From assembly GCA_022647615.1 (NCBI GenBank), contig JALCKZ010000001.1, positions 1,290,178-1,354,177 of the forward strand: DNA of 64,000 nucleotides. Direction: 5' to 3'. This stretch comes from Bacteroidales bacterium (GTDB lineage: Bacteria > Bacteroidota > Bacteroidia > Bacteroidales > UBA932). Positions 27,391-37,093 of the stretch are shown piece after piece (the stretch's first letter is position 1; each line of letters begins with the position of its first letter). The position numbers were made by a program, and so were the translations under genes. The notes under the pieces are model-generated. The model worked only from the letters and a program-made list of their open reading frames with translations. It made no database searches and was not told where the DNA came from.

Positions 27391-28776
27391 ATGAGCAATA
27401 AGATACCAAGAGTTCCGGTGAGGGAACAAAATCCAAAAATCAGGGCAACAAATTTTAAAGAAGTTTGTTTTGGCTACAATATGCAAGAGGCTGTGCTTGA
27501 GGCTTCCCGCTGTTTGAACTGTAAAGTTCCAAGATGTATGACAGCTTGCCCCGTGTCAATTAAAATTCCCGCATTTATAAATCAGGTGCTTCAAAAAAAC
27601 ATTACGGAAGCATATAAAATAATTTCTCAGGACAGTTCTTTACCTGCAATTTGCGGAAGAGTATGCCCGCAAGAGTCTCAGTGCGAAGGCTCTTGCCTTC
27701 TTGGAGTAAAAGGTGAACCTGTTGCGATAGGTAAGCTTGAGAGATTTGTTGCCGATTGGAGCAGAGAGAACGGAGTGACATTCAATGAGAAAGCTGCTCC
27801 CAACGGAATAAAGGTTGCTATTGTTGGAAGCGGACCAAGCGGACTTGCATGCGCTACTGACCTTGCAAAACTTGGTTACTCAGTTACAATTTTTGAGAGT
27901 CTTCATAAGGCTGGAGGTGTATTGATTTACGGCATTCCTGAGTTCAGACTTCCAAAACAATCTGTCGTTGAAAAAGAACTGGAGAATGTAAGAAAATTAG
28001 GCATAAAGATAGAGACAAACGTAATTGTAGGAAGGACTGTTACCATAGATGAATTATTTGATAAAGAGAACTTTAAAGCAGTATTTGTTGGGACCGGCGC
28101 AGGACTTCCAAGATTTTTGGGACTGCCCGGAGAAAACCTTAACGGAGTATTTTCTGCGAATGAATTTCTTACAAGAAATAATTTAATGCGTGCGTTTGAC
28201 CCGGAATCTGATACTCCAATTTACAGAGGAAAGAATGTATGCGTAGTTGGCGGCGGCAATGTAGCAATGGACTCAGCCAGAACTGCTTTGCGTCTTGGTG
28301 CCAAGGTCACGATAGCTTACAGGAGATCAGAGAAAGAATTGCCTGCCCGTTTAGAGGAGGTGCAGCACGCAAAGGAAGAGGGAATAGAATTTAAATTCCT
28401 TTCAGAGCCTGTTGAATTGCTTGGCAATGAGAAAGGGTGGGTGACAGGAATGATGTGCGTGCAGATGAAACTAGGAGAGCCTGATAAAACCGGAAGACGT
28501 TCGCCTATACCTATAGAGAACTCTGAGTTTAAGATAGATACAGATGCCGTTATTGTTGCGTTCGGAACCAGAACAAACTCTATCGCTGCCACTACAACAC
28601 CTGGACTTGCAACAGATTCCAAGGGAAGAATAATTGTAGATGAAACCGGAGCTACAAAAAGAGAAGGTGTCTTTGCCGGGGGAGATATTGTAACCGGCGC
28701 TGCAACAGTAATCCTTGCTATGGGCGAGGGCAGAAAAGCTGCAAAGTCCATTGATAATTATCTTAAAAACAAATAA
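27391..28776 (+). CDS. NfnB/SudA-type NADPH-binding flavoprotein, GltD-like
   Basis: The large subunit paired with the preceding gene, 461 residues. N-terminal cysteine clusters CLNCKVPRCMTACP and CGRVCPQESQCEGSC bind two [4Fe-4S] centres. The first FAD motif is VGSGPSGLACATDLAKLGY and the NAD(P) motif is VVGGGNVAMDSARTALRLGA. FAGGDIVTGAATVILAMGEG closes the FAD site. The pair would couple ferredoxin, NADH and NADPH pools (electron bifurcation in characterised Nfn). It is annotated by many pipelines as glutamate synthase small subunit, but no large gltB subunit is nearby. Confidence 0.87.
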   Translation: MSNKIPRVPVREQNPKIRATNFKEVCFGYNMQEAVLEASRCLNCKVPRCMTACPVSIKIPAFINQVLQKNITEAYKIISQDSSLPAICGRVCPQESQCEGSCLLGVKGEPVAIGKLERFVADWSRENGVTFNEKAAPNGIKVAIVGSGPSGLACATDLAKLGYSVTIFESLHKAGGVLIYGIPEFRLPKQSVVEKELENVRKLGIKIETNVIVGRTVTIDELFDKENFKAVFVGTGAGLPRFLGLPGENLNGVFSANEFLTRNNLMRAFDPESDTPIYRGKNVCVVGGGNVAMDSARTALRLGAKVTIAYRRSEKELPARLEEVQHAKEEGIEFKFLSEPVELLGNEKGWVTGMMCVQMKLGEPDKTGRRSPIPIENSEFKIDTDAVIVAFGTRTNSIAATTTPGLATDSKGRIIVDETGATKREGVFAGGDIVTGAATVILAMGEGRKAAKSIDNYLKNK

Positions 28777-28837
28777 TTATCTCATTTAAATTTATTTTTT
28801 AACTGAATCTATATTTAACGGAATTTATTTTTTTGAC

Positions 28838-30196
28838 ATGAACAACATACAAAAACCCAGCATCCCAAAAGGAACAAGAGATTTTTCACCTGCAGAAATG
28901 GAGGGAAGAAATTATATTTTTGATACGGTAAAGAGTGTCTTTAAAAAGTTCGGTTACAGACCAATAGAGACTCCGTCAATGGAAAATCTCTCTACGCTTC
29001 TTGGAAAATACGGAGATGAGGGAGACAAGCTTTTGTTTAAAGTATTAAACAGCGGAGAGGCATTTGCCGGCGTAATGTCATCAGAATTGCAAAACAGCAA
29101 TGCGCTCTCATTGAAAGTTTGCGAGAAGGGACTGAGATATGATTTGACTGTTCCTTTTGCACGTTATGTTGTTCAGCATCAAAATGAAATTTCATTCCCA
29201 TTCAAGAGATATCAAATTCAGCCGGTATGGCGTGCAGATAGACCGCAAAAGGGCAGATACAGAGAGTTTTACCAATGCGATGTGGATGTGATTGGCAGCA
29301 AATCTTTGCTAAATGAATTAGAGCTTGTGCAAATTGCAGATGAAGTTTTCAATAAGTTTGGCATTAATGTTTGCATAAAAATAAATAACAGAAAAATTTT
29401 GTGCGGCCTTGCGGAAGTAATAGGTTTTCCAGACAAATTAGTTGATATTACTGTCGCGATAGATAAGATGGATAAGATTGGCCTAGAGGAGGTTAAGAAT
29501 GAGCTGAGAGAGCGCGGCATAGATGAGAAGGGTATTGCAGCTCTTGAGCCGGTGCTGACATTGCAAGGCAATACTGTAGAAAAAATTGCTGCAATCAGAA
29601 AGACTTTGGAGCCTTCAGCAATTGGTACGGAGGGTGTTGCAGAACTAGAAAAGCTATTTGATTTAATCGCAAAAGCTGGTGTTACACAGCAAGTTGAGGT
29701 GGACTTGTCTCTTGCGCGCGGACTTAACTATTACACGGGAGCCATCTTTGAAGTGAAGGCAAAAGATTTTGAAATAGGAAGCATTTGCGGCGGTGGAAGA
29801 TATGATAACCTAACCGGAATTTTTGGATTGCCTGATGTTTCAGGCGTAGGAATTTCTTTTGGCGCAGACAGAATTTATGATGTGCTTGCAGGCCTTAATA
29901 AATTTCCTCAGGAGGTAATAGAGGGAACTAAAATATTATTCTCCAATATGGATGAGACCTCTGTAGAGTATTCAATACCAATTGTTAAGAGGCTGCGTGC
30001 AAAAGGAATAAATTGTGAAATCTATCCGGATAAAAGCAAATTAAAGAAACAATTTGACTATGCGGCAAAGAAGGGCATCCCTTATTTTGCAATTATTGGC
30101 GAGACAGAAGTTGTCAATGGCACTGTGAATATAAAGGACCTTGCAAAGGGAGAACAAAAAACTGTGCCTGCTTCAGATATTGATAAAATCCTTTGA
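28838..30196 (+). CDS. hisS: Histidyl-tRNA synthetase
   Basis: Charges tRNA-His. A 452-residue class II synthetase: the N-terminal [12 protein letters not shown], motif 2 region [30 protein letters not shown], the histidine-specific [15 protein letters not shown] and CGGGRYDNL, and motif 3 [15 protein letters not shown]. The C-terminal anticodon-binding domain starts near residue 360. Start ATG follows a 61-base gap after the NfnB-like gene. It precedes the initiator tRNA gene. Confidence 0.95.
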   Translation: MNNIQKPSIPKGTRDFSPAEMEGRNYIFDTVKSVFKKFGYRPIETPSMENLSTLLGKYGDEGDKLLFKVLNSGEAFAGVMSSELQNSNALSLKVCEKGLRYDLTVPFARYVVQHQNEISFPFKRYQIQPVWRADRPQKGRYREFYQCDVDVIGSKSLLNELELVQIADEVFNKFGINVCIKINNRKILCGLAEVIGFPDKLVDITVAIDKMDKIGLEEVKNELRERGIDEKGIAALEPVLTLQGNTVEKIAAIRKTLEPSAIGTEGVAELEKLFDLIAKAGVTQQVEVDLSLARGLNYYTGAIFEVKAKDFEIGSICGGGRYDNLTGIFGLPDVSGVGISFGADRIYDVLAGLNKFPQEVIEGTKILFSNMDETSVEYSIPIVKRLRAKGINCEIYPDKSKLKKQFDYAAKKGIPYFAIIGETEVVNGTVNIKDLAKGEQKTVPASDIDKIL

Positions 30197-30259
30197 TTTT
30201 AGATAAACGGCTATCATTTAGCAATTTGTTTTATCATATCAAAATTTACGAGGATTTAA

Positions 30260-30291
30260 TTTGCTATTTAAAATAATTAAAATTACCTTTG
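30260..30291 (+). promoter_or_regulatory. Promoter of the initiator tRNA gene
   Basis: TTTG at 30260-30263 and TACCTTTG at 30284-30291 are separated by 20 bases, an almost ideal Bacteroides -33/-7 promoter. It lies 16 bases before the mature tRNA 5' end. Confidence 0.65.
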
Positions 30292-30307
30292 CGGCACTTT
30301 AAAAAAC

Positions 30308-30380
<73 letters not shown>

Positions 30381-30431
30381 CTATTTTTACTGATAATCAG
30401 TTAGTTATAATTTGCACCACAAAAGACATTG

Positions 30432-30459
30432 AGGTTTTCCAAAAAGGGAAACCTTTTTG
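30432..30459 (+). terminator. Terminator after the tRNA gene
   Basis: AGGTTTTCC and GGGAAACCT form a 9-bp stem (one G-T pair) with a five-A loop, followed by TTTTTG. It ends about 50 bases after the tRNA and separates it from the polysaccharide locus. Confidence 0.7.
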
Positions 30460-30466
30460 TTTATAA

Positions 30467-30499
30467 TTTGTTAATTCTCAAGAATTTTTTGTACATTTG
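30467..30499 (+). promoter_or_regulatory. Putative promoter at the head of the polysaccharide locus
   Basis: TTTG at 30467-30470 and TACATTTG at 30492-30499, spaced by 21 bases, precede the receiver gene by 26 bases. No UpxY-like antiterminator gene or obvious invertible repeat accompanies it. Confidence 0.55.
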
Positions 30500-30525
30500 C
30501 GTGCAACATTTGAATATAGTTTCCG

Positions 30526-30891
30526 ATGAAGAAGAAAGTGTTGATAATTGATGATAAAGAGTCCATTGCAAAGGTTATTACATTCTACCTATCCAAAGAC
30601 TATGATTTTACATATTTTGATAACCCTTTAAAGGCTATAGCATGGCTGCAGCAGGGCTCAATACCAGACCTTATCATCTGTGATATTCGCATGCCGGAGA
30701 TGACCGGCGATAAGTTTCTTTCCTACGTCAAGAAAAATGATCTTTTTAAGAGTATACCTGTTATTATGCTCTCATCTGAGGATAGCACCGCTGAGAGAAT
30801 AAAGCTTTTGGAAGATGGCGCAAGTGACTATATCGTAAAGCCATTCAATCCAATGGAAATAAAGGTTAGAATTAAAAAAATTATTGGCTAG
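30526..30891 (+). CDS. Stand-alone CheY-like receiver protein
   Basis: 121 residues forming one receiver domain without an output domain: VLIIDDKES with the acidic pair at 9-10, phospho-acceptor Asp in LIICDIRMPEMTG near residue 52, Ser in MLSSEDS, and Lys in DYIVKPFNP. It opens the polysaccharide locus and its 3' end overlaps the next gene by eight bases. It may therefore act on the sugar transferase or other export parts by protein contact. The cognate kinase is unknown; two hybrid kinases lie at the far end of the locus. Confidence 0.88.
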   Translation: MKKKVLIIDDKESIAKVITFYLSKDYDFTYFDNPLKAIAWLQQGSIPDLIICDIRMPEMTGDKFLSYVKKNDLFKSIPVIMLSSEDSTAERIKLLEDGASDYIVKPFNPMEIKVRIKKIIG

Positions 30892-32092
30892 GTTGATTTT
30901 CATAGTTTATATAGGAGAGAGCAGAGATTATTCTGCCCATTTTAAGCAGGCATTCCCGCAAATGGCTGTATGTGAGAATTATGTACTCGCAGATAAGCAT
31001 ATTAGAAAAGAATGGACGGAAAATGAAAAAGACGCAAATCATGCAGATGCGCCTTTCTTCATATTCTATGAGCAGACAACTGTAAAGTTGGATATCCCAA
31101 GAATTAAATATTTAAGGGATAAGTTTAGCCATGCTTACATTATTCTTATTACCAGTCAGATACAAGACAAACTGATACAAGAATATTTGCAGGCAGGAGT
31201 AAATGACACATCTTCTCCTGATGTTGATATAGACAGGGCAAGGGACAGTATAAATCTTATATCTCAAAATGCTGCTGTAATGCTTTCTAAAAGTGTTAAA
31301 CCTATAAGTGTTAAAGATATACGTGCATTTAGATTGCCTACCTGGAAGAGAACTTTTGATGTTGCATTTTCATTGATAGCTCTTATTGTGCTATCTCCGC
31401 TTTTGCTTTTAACAGCTGCTGCAATATGGCTGGAAGACCATGGTGCGGTGATATACAAGTCAAAAAGGGTTGGAAGCAATTATAATGTTTTTGATTTTTA
31501 TAAATTCAGAAGCATGTATATGGATGCTGATAAGAGGCTTAAAGAGTTTGACAAGGCAAATCAATATGGCGCAAAGCAGGAGGTAAAGGGAGAAGCTATT
31601 GATAATCAGCTTTTTGGAGATGACTCTGATTTTGATCCCGATAAGATGGCAAATATGCTTGTTTCTGATGACTGCGTAGTGCCGGAAAAAGAATTCAACG
31701 CAGAGAAAAACAGGGAGAATGAACATGCCTTTGTTAAAATAGAGAATGACCCCCGTGTAACAAAAGTTGGAAAAATCATCAGGAAGCTGAGCATAGATGA
31801 ACTTCCTCAATTAATAAACATTCTGAAAGGAGACATGTCAATTGTGGGCAATCGTCCTCTTCCTCTTTATGAAGCCGAGCTATTGACTGCGGACGAATAT
31901 GTAGATAGATTTTTTGCTCCTGCCGGACTTACAGGCCTGTGGCAGGTGATGAAAAGGGGAAATGGCGGAGAAATGTCGCCGGAAGAACGCAAACAACTTG
32001 ATATACAATATGCTAAAACATTCTCATTTTGGATGGACGTGAAGATAATACTAAAAACTTTCACGGCATTTGTTCAAAAAGATGATGTTTAA
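30884..32092 (+). CDS. Initiating sugar-phosphate transferase with receiver-like N-terminal domain
   Basis: Transfers the first sugar phosphate onto undecaprenyl phosphate. The N-terminal ~130 residues (LIFIVYIGES, PFFIFYEQT, IILITSQIQ, YLQAGVND) resemble a receiver fold without the phospho-Asp. A KRTFDV segment and membrane hairpin follow (~150-175). The catalytic domain has YKFRSM, KLSIDELPQLINILKGDMS, VGNRPLP and AGLTGLWQV. An acidic insertion of ~60 residues splits the catalytic core after YKFRSMYMDAD. The start is probably TTG at 30884, overlapping the receiver gene; no ATG is available before residue 27. Membrane-bound, cytoplasm-facing. Confidence 0.85.
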   Translation: MARLIFIVYIGESRDYSAHFKQAFPQMAVCENYVLADKHIRKEWTENEKDANHADAPFFIFYEQTTVKLDIPRIKYLRDKFSHAYIILITSQIQDKLIQEYLQAGVNDTSSPDVDIDRARDSINLISQNAAVMLSKSVKPISVKDIRAFRLPTWKRTFDVAFSLIALIVLSPLLLLTAAAIWLEDHGAVIYKSKRVGSNYNVFDFYKFRSMYMDADKRLKEFDKANQYGAKQEVKGEAIDNQLFGDDSDFDPDKMANMLVSDDCVVPEKEFNAEKNRENEHAFVKIENDPRVTKVGKIIRKLSIDELPQLINILKGDMSIVGNRPLPLYEAELLTADEYVDRFFAPAGLTGLWQVMKRGNGGEMSPEERKQLDIQYAKTFSFWMDVKIILKTFTAFVQKDDV

Positions 32093-32244
32093 GTTACAAT
32101 TTAGCGCAAATTATAACTACTATAAAAGAAAAAATTGTATAATTGCGGGCATCAGTGCGGTTTAAGGTGCTTACAGAATAAAAGGTCAAAGAATAAAAGA
32201 AACAAAATAGCTGAATTTATTCATCAAAAGAAAAATCTTAAGAA

Positions 32245-33288
32245 ATGGGAAAAAAGATATTTGCAGTACTGCTATTACTGTCATTTGCTTGTGCCGGGCT
32301 GCAGGCGCAGAATAATCAAAAGAAAGAAAAGGATAGAACTACTGATAGGGTTAAAAAGGACATAGAAATAATGCACTATAATCCGATTAGGACTAATAGC
32401 AGCGGGAGTGACAGTGCCTCAATTTCTCAGGTCATGCAGGAATTGGCTATAAAAGATCAGGGAGTTTCATCAGTTGCGACTATCATTGCTAATTATAAAC
32501 CTTTTATTTTGCCACCACTTGATGAGCTTTTTGAAAGGGCGAAAAATAATCCGTCTGTTGTTTTACGTCAACATGAAATGGATTTTGCGTGGCGAGATGT
32601 TATGGCAGCAAGGAGAGAGTGGATGAAGTGGGTCCGTGGAAGCGCTGCATACTCTTATGGCAAGTATAATACCAATTTATTTTATCAACAAACTAATATT
32701 CCGACTGCAGATACATATTCCAGCCAAAATGCTAGTTACTATTTATTGGGAGCTTCTGTGCAAATAAATTTGTTTGACATTTATAACTATAACAATAATA
32801 TTCAGCAAAAAAGAGACCAGTATCAGAAGATAGAATACTCTTTTCAGGCGGCTTGGTCAGATGCAATGGAGAAAATAAGTACATCTTATTACACTCTTGT
32901 TTACCTTCTGCCAATTGTTTCGCATGGGATTCAGTGGGCAAAACTTGCAGAATTGTCTTATGAAGATACAAAATTGGATTTCATTGCCGGAAGGGCGAAA
33001 ACATATTCATTATATGAAGTTGAGTCTCAGTACTATAGAGCTGTTCAGGAATTAACTGTAAACTTAAAGGAAATTAGTATCAATGTTAAGTATCTTGAAT
33101 TGGCGACAAATTCTAAGATTGTACCAGACGAAGTTCCTTATGCTGATGATAAAACCATACAGTCCCCAAATTCTACAAACATTAGTTATCCTGTAAATGT
33201 TTCTCAGGGAAAGTCTTCAAAACCTTTATCTAAGTCAGAGAAACGCGCTTTAAAAAAGGCTAGCAAGGATAAAAACAAAACCAAATAA
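32245..33288 (+). CDS. TolC-like outer membrane efflux/export protein
   Basis: 347 residues with a signal peptide (MGKKIFAVLLLLSFACAG, cleavage near LQAQ). The body contains long alternating helical and short amphipathic stretches: LPPLDELFERAKNNPSVVLRQ, YYLLGASVQINLFDIYNY, SYEDTKLDFIAGRAKTYSLYEVESQYYRAVQEL. These fit one repeat of the outer-membrane-efflux (OEP) family, shorter than the usual 400-480 residues. The C-terminus is very basic (SKSEKRALKKASKDKNKTK). Placed before the chain-length gene, it may form the outer membrane passage for the polysaccharide. The usual Wza-type export protein is not in the window. Confidence 0.65.
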   Translation: MGKKIFAVLLLLSFACAGLQAQNNQKKEKDRTTDRVKKDIEIMHYNPIRTNSSGSDSASISQVMQELAIKDQGVSSVATIIANYKPFILPPLDELFERAKNNPSVVLRQHEMDFAWRDVMAARREWMKWVRGSAAYSYGKYNTNLFYQQTNIPTADTYSSQNASYYLLGASVQINLFDIYNYNNNIQQKRDQYQKIEYSFQAAWSDAMEKISTSYYTLVYLLPIVSHGIQWAKLAELSYEDTKLDFIAGRAKTYSLYEVESQYYRAVQELTVNLKEISINVKYLELATNSKIVPDEVPYADDKTIQSPNSTNISYPVNVSQGKSSKPLSKSEKRALKKASKDKNKTK

Positions 33289-33318
33289 ATTTGTCTATTT
33301 TATTTAAACATTACGTAT

Positions 33319-35537
33319 ATGAATAACGTGGTTCCTAACATATTAAGATTCCTTTATAAGATAAGGTATTGGGTAATTGGAGGTGCTCTTCTGGCATTTA
33401 TAATAGGGGTGCTTGCAACAAGAAACATGAGGAAAGAATATGAGGTTAATTCTTCTATCTATACTGGATTTGTAGCAGGGTTTTCTATTGGTGATGTATC
33501 ATCGGGGGAGACCACACGACACTGTTGATTATCAGCAGGTAAATAATTCTGTTGATAATTTAATTGGAATCCTTACTGCGAGATACACCCTAAAGAAAGT
33601 GTCATTGCGTCTTGTTTATTCAAGATATGACGTATGGTAACCCGTATAAGGACAATAATTACATAACTGCCGCAGATTTTAGATATGTATATTCTCAAAC
33701 TCCTCAAGAGGTTAGGAGATCTGATAGATAAGATCTTCTGAAGAGGTTTCTATGCAACGATCTACTTGGCTTACGAGAAAGCTATCCCCAGACAATTATG
33801 TATATGGTCTTGTTTAATTGGAACCATCCTCGTTGTATGGATATAATGCGTCTATCTAAGAGTTAAGGTTAAATAGAATTGGTACGAGTGATATTATGGA
33901 GACTTAAATATTCTTCTTCAGATCCTGGTGTAGCGTATAATACACTACTGTTTATTGTATGACGAATTCGTTAAAGGAATACAAGTCATTGAGTTTTGGT
34001 GAAGTTGATGACGATGTAATTGCATACTTTCATGAGTGAGCTTGGAAATAGCGCAGAAATAATCTAACTAATTCTGAGGACGCACTTACGAGGTATAATG
34101 TTGCTAATAGAGTTGTTAATTATGATAAGCAAACTGAAAGCTTTGACATCGATTGGATAAGGAACATCAAATGGCTTATGAGAATGTTTTAAGGACAATA
34201 TTATGCGTTCAAAAGCAGAACTTGGAAACATTGGATGAACAATATGAAGCGAGTTTTACTCAGTCCATGAAGCATAATACAGAGTTTCCTTAATAGGATG
34301 AAGGACCTTAATTCAAAAATCGAAGAATATAGCTTATTTGAAGTATTCCGATGTCCAAAATGGTCAGGCAGATGCAAATAAATTGCAAAAAGCAAATGAT
34401 GAGTATAAGAATGCCGAAAACAATCTTTTGGAGTTAAAGAAAACACTTCAACTGAAAAATTATACAAAAGATGGCGTTGCTGCGCCAGATTTTATAAACG
34501 ATTGGTTTGAGGCGCAAATTCAACATGCACGTAGTGGTGCTGAACTAAAAGTGATGGATGATAGGTCAAAGTTTATTGACAAAATTTATGTACATTTCTC
34601 TCCTATTGGAACAACTTTGAAGAGGAAGGAAAGAGAAATTAAGTTTGAGGAGCAGGTGTATCTGTCATGACTCTGGTGGGCTTGAACAATGCAAAGCTGC
34701 GCAGGAAGAGTCTGCAAGTTAGTTCCTCTTCTTTAAAGATTCTTAATCCCGCCTGATTTCCCTATTTCACCGCTACCTTCTAAGCGCAAGATGGTCATTG
34801 ATGCTCATATTTCTTGGTGTCGGCTGTATTCTTTATCATTGCGGTGGCTGCTTATTCTGGAAATCTTATGGATAGGTCTTTGCGAGGATAAGTTTAAGGC
34901 TGAACGCATTACTAGGTGGAGCTGTTCTTAGCGGCATTCGCCTGAGAAGTCCAAGGTTAGATACAGAATTTACAACAAGCAATCTGAGGATGCTGCGGTT
35001 CAGTATATTGCTAATAATATATTCAATAATGTTACTGAGCGAGCAAATGCCTCTGCCCCACTGTTTATCAATGTCTATAGCGATTATGAAAAGGAGGGTA
35101 AAAGATTTTTGGTCTCAAGATTGGCTGCGTATTGGGAAACTATTGGTTTTAAAGTTAAATCTTACATCGCAGGCATTGACTTTGTTCCAGATTCCAGAGA
35201 ATATTATTTTGCGGATTTAGCTAAGTTGTTAAACGATTCGTCAGATTTTGATATTGTCGTAATTGTTCATCCTGTTCTGATGCAGAGTTCTATAGCTGAA
35301 TCTTTCATAAAACATTCTAATCTTAATATGTTCCTTGTCAGGGCTGACAGAACATGGAGTGATTCTGACCAAGTATTATTTAATGACATCAAAAGGAAGA
35401 CAAAAGAGGCAAAGACAATGCTTGTTTTGACTCATACTGAACGGGAGGCTGTTGAAATGTTCACTGGTATGTTACCTCCAAATACGTTTTGGCGTAGATT
35501 AAAATATAAATTTTTGCAGTTGGGAGGCACAGCATAA
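33319..35537 (+). pseudogene. Frame-disrupted GNVR/Wzz-type chain-length protein with BY-kinase-like C-terminus
   Basis: Homology runs along the whole span but in shifting frames. The intact start MNNVVPNILRFLYKIRYWVIGG is a first membrane helix. VDYQQVNNSVDNLIGIL continues in a second frame from 33524, and QDMTYGNPYKDNN in a third from 33621. Fragments such as RIGTSDIMELK, YNVANRVVNYDKQTE and LQVSSSSLKILNP follow with many small indels. From about 34947 the frame is clean to the stop, with a C-terminal domain (FINVYSDYEKEGKRFLVSRLA) like a BY-kinase lacking an evident P-loop. The parent protein would be about 735 residues. Neighbours are intact. Either real decay or locally poor sequence. 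Confidence 0.75.
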
Positions 35538-35546
35538 AGTCTAGCG

Positions 35547-37073
35547 ATGCCGATAGAACAAGATTTTTATAATAGAGTGCAAAGCAGCACGAAGGGGCAT
35601 AATAATATGCCCTTCAGGGTTCTTATAATTGCAGCTATTATATTCTTTACGGTTGTAATCTCATATGTGCTTTATAGGATGGGTTATGATGTGATTGCTG
35701 CAACATTGGTACCCGTTCTATTCGCATTTCTTTTGATTTTTGCTAGCTCTCCAAAGTCTTATGCTCTTGTAATTTTTATTCTCGGATACACAATAGTTGC
35801 ACCATGGAGATATTTAACATCATTAAAGCCAGGAATTATATTTGACATTTCCCTAGGGTCTTTGTTCTTTTTAATGATTGTCAATACAATTTTTGGGAAA
35901 GTTAATTGGAAAAGAGGATTAAATGGTGCCACCTTTTTATCCTTTTTATGGCTTATTTATTGTGTCTTGGAAATATTTAACATGGAGTCTACATCTGTTG
36001 ATGCGTGGATGGTTGCTGTCCGCTGGATGGCCGTTTATTTCTTCATTCTAATATTCCTTACTCCGATACAATTGACTAGTTTAAAGAATTTTAGGGTATT
36101 CGTATACACCTTTTCTGTTCTTTCTTTATTTGCTGCAGGTTGGATATTTAAGCAAAAATTTATTGGATTTGATCAGGCTGAGTTGGCTTGGTTGGCTGAC
36201 CCTAAAGTAAGGAATTTCCATATTCTACCATTTGGTATTAGGTATTGGTCGTTTCTTACCGATGCTGCAAATGCTGCTGTTTGTTTGGCATTGTCGGGTT
36301 CTTTTTTTGGTGTGTTGTGTTTCTTTTGCGAAAAGAAAAAAGAAAAGATATTTTTTGCATTAGTTGCAGCCCTTTCCATTCTAGCATCTCTGTATACTGG
36401 TACAAGGAGCCATGTCGTGATACCATTCTTTGCGCTAATTATTGTAATTATTTGTTCAAAAAGCAAGAAGATGCTTTTTTGGTCTATCCTGGTGATAGTT
36501 TGTGCTATCGGTTTTTTCAGATACACTAATATCGGTGATTCTAATACTTACATCTGGAGAGCACGTTCTGCGTTCCATTATGAGAAAGACGCATCGTATA
36601 TTTTGCGTCAAGAAAACCATAGAAAGATACGTGCTTATATGAGTGGTAAGTATTTCGGCGTTGGTTTAGGAATGTCTGAGCAAAAGGCCTTAAAATATAA
36701 TCCAGATTCTGAGATTGCTAAGATTCCAACTGATTCATGGATTTATACCGTTTTTGTAGAAACAGGTTTAGTAGGTGTTTTGTTTTATGTGTCAATGTTC
36801 CTGTATTTTATTATTTACGGCATATCAATATCTTTACATAAAATTCATGACAAGTTTATTAGGGGAGTAGTTATAGCGGCAACGGGATGTGTTGCAGGTA
36901 TTTTATTCGCATCATACGGAAATGGGATTCTTGCTCAATTCCCAAATGGCATAGTTTCTTTTGTGTTGATTGGAGTTATATTTGCGGCCCCTTATGTTGA
37001 TGCCGATTTGACTCAGCAAAAATTAACTGTGCTAGGGGAAGAAAGTGAACAACCTGGGAATGATAACTATTAG
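35547..37073 (+). CDS. O-antigen ligase/polymerase-like membrane protein (Wzy type)
   Basis: 508 residues with about 12 membrane helices. A large extracytoplasmic loop before the last helices carries HRKIRAYMSGKYFGVGLGMS and DSWIYTVFVETGLVGVLFY, the conserved O-antigen ligase/Wzy_C pattern. YTGTRSH in the middle is another family feature. In a Wzx-dependent locus it most likely polymerises repeat units on the periplasmic side. A ligase role cannot be excluded. It starts nine bases after the disrupted chain-length gene. Confidence 0.78.
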   Translation: MPIEQDFYNRVQSSTKGHNNMPFRVLIIAAIIFFTVVISYVLYRMGYDVIAATLVPVLFAFLLIFASSPKSYALVIFILGYTIVAPWRYLTSLKPGIIFDISLGSLFFLMIVNTIFGKVNWKRGLNGATFLSFLWLIYCVLEIFNMESTSVDAWMVAVRWMAVYFFILIFLTPIQLTSLKNFRVFVYTFSVLSLFAAGWIFKQKFIGFDQAELAWLADPKVRNFHILPFGIRYWSFLTDAANAAVCLALSGSFFGVLCFFCEKKKEKIFFALVAALSILASLYTGTRSHVVIPFFALIIVIICSKSKKMLFWSILVIVCAIGFFRYTNIGDSNTYIWRARSAFHYEKDASYILRQENHRKIRAYMSGKYFGVGLGMSEQKALKYNPDSEIAKIPTDSWIYTVFVETGLVGVLFYVSMFLYFIIYGISISLHKIHDKFIRGVVIAATGCVAGILFASYGNGILAQFPNGIVSFVLIGVIFAAPYVDADLTQQKLTVLGEESEQPGNDNY

Positions 37074-37093
37074 CATAATATCTTGATTCTAAG

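Noticed and set aside
26516..28776. Interpretation as PyrK plus glutamate synthase small subunit
   Set aside because: The adjacent pairing and the two cysteine clusters fit the Nfn/Sud complex better; neither pyrD nor gltB is nearby.
30400..30525. Search for a Bacteroides capsule-type regulator (UpxY/UpxZ) or invertible promoter at the head of the locus
   Set aside because: No NusG-like gene and no inverted repeat pair flanking the promoter was found; only a tRNA terminator and a simple promoter are present.
32135..32365. A 76-codon frame overlapping the start of the TolC-like gene
   Set aside because: Very basic, no features, and in a different frame from the clear signal peptide of the TolC-like protein.
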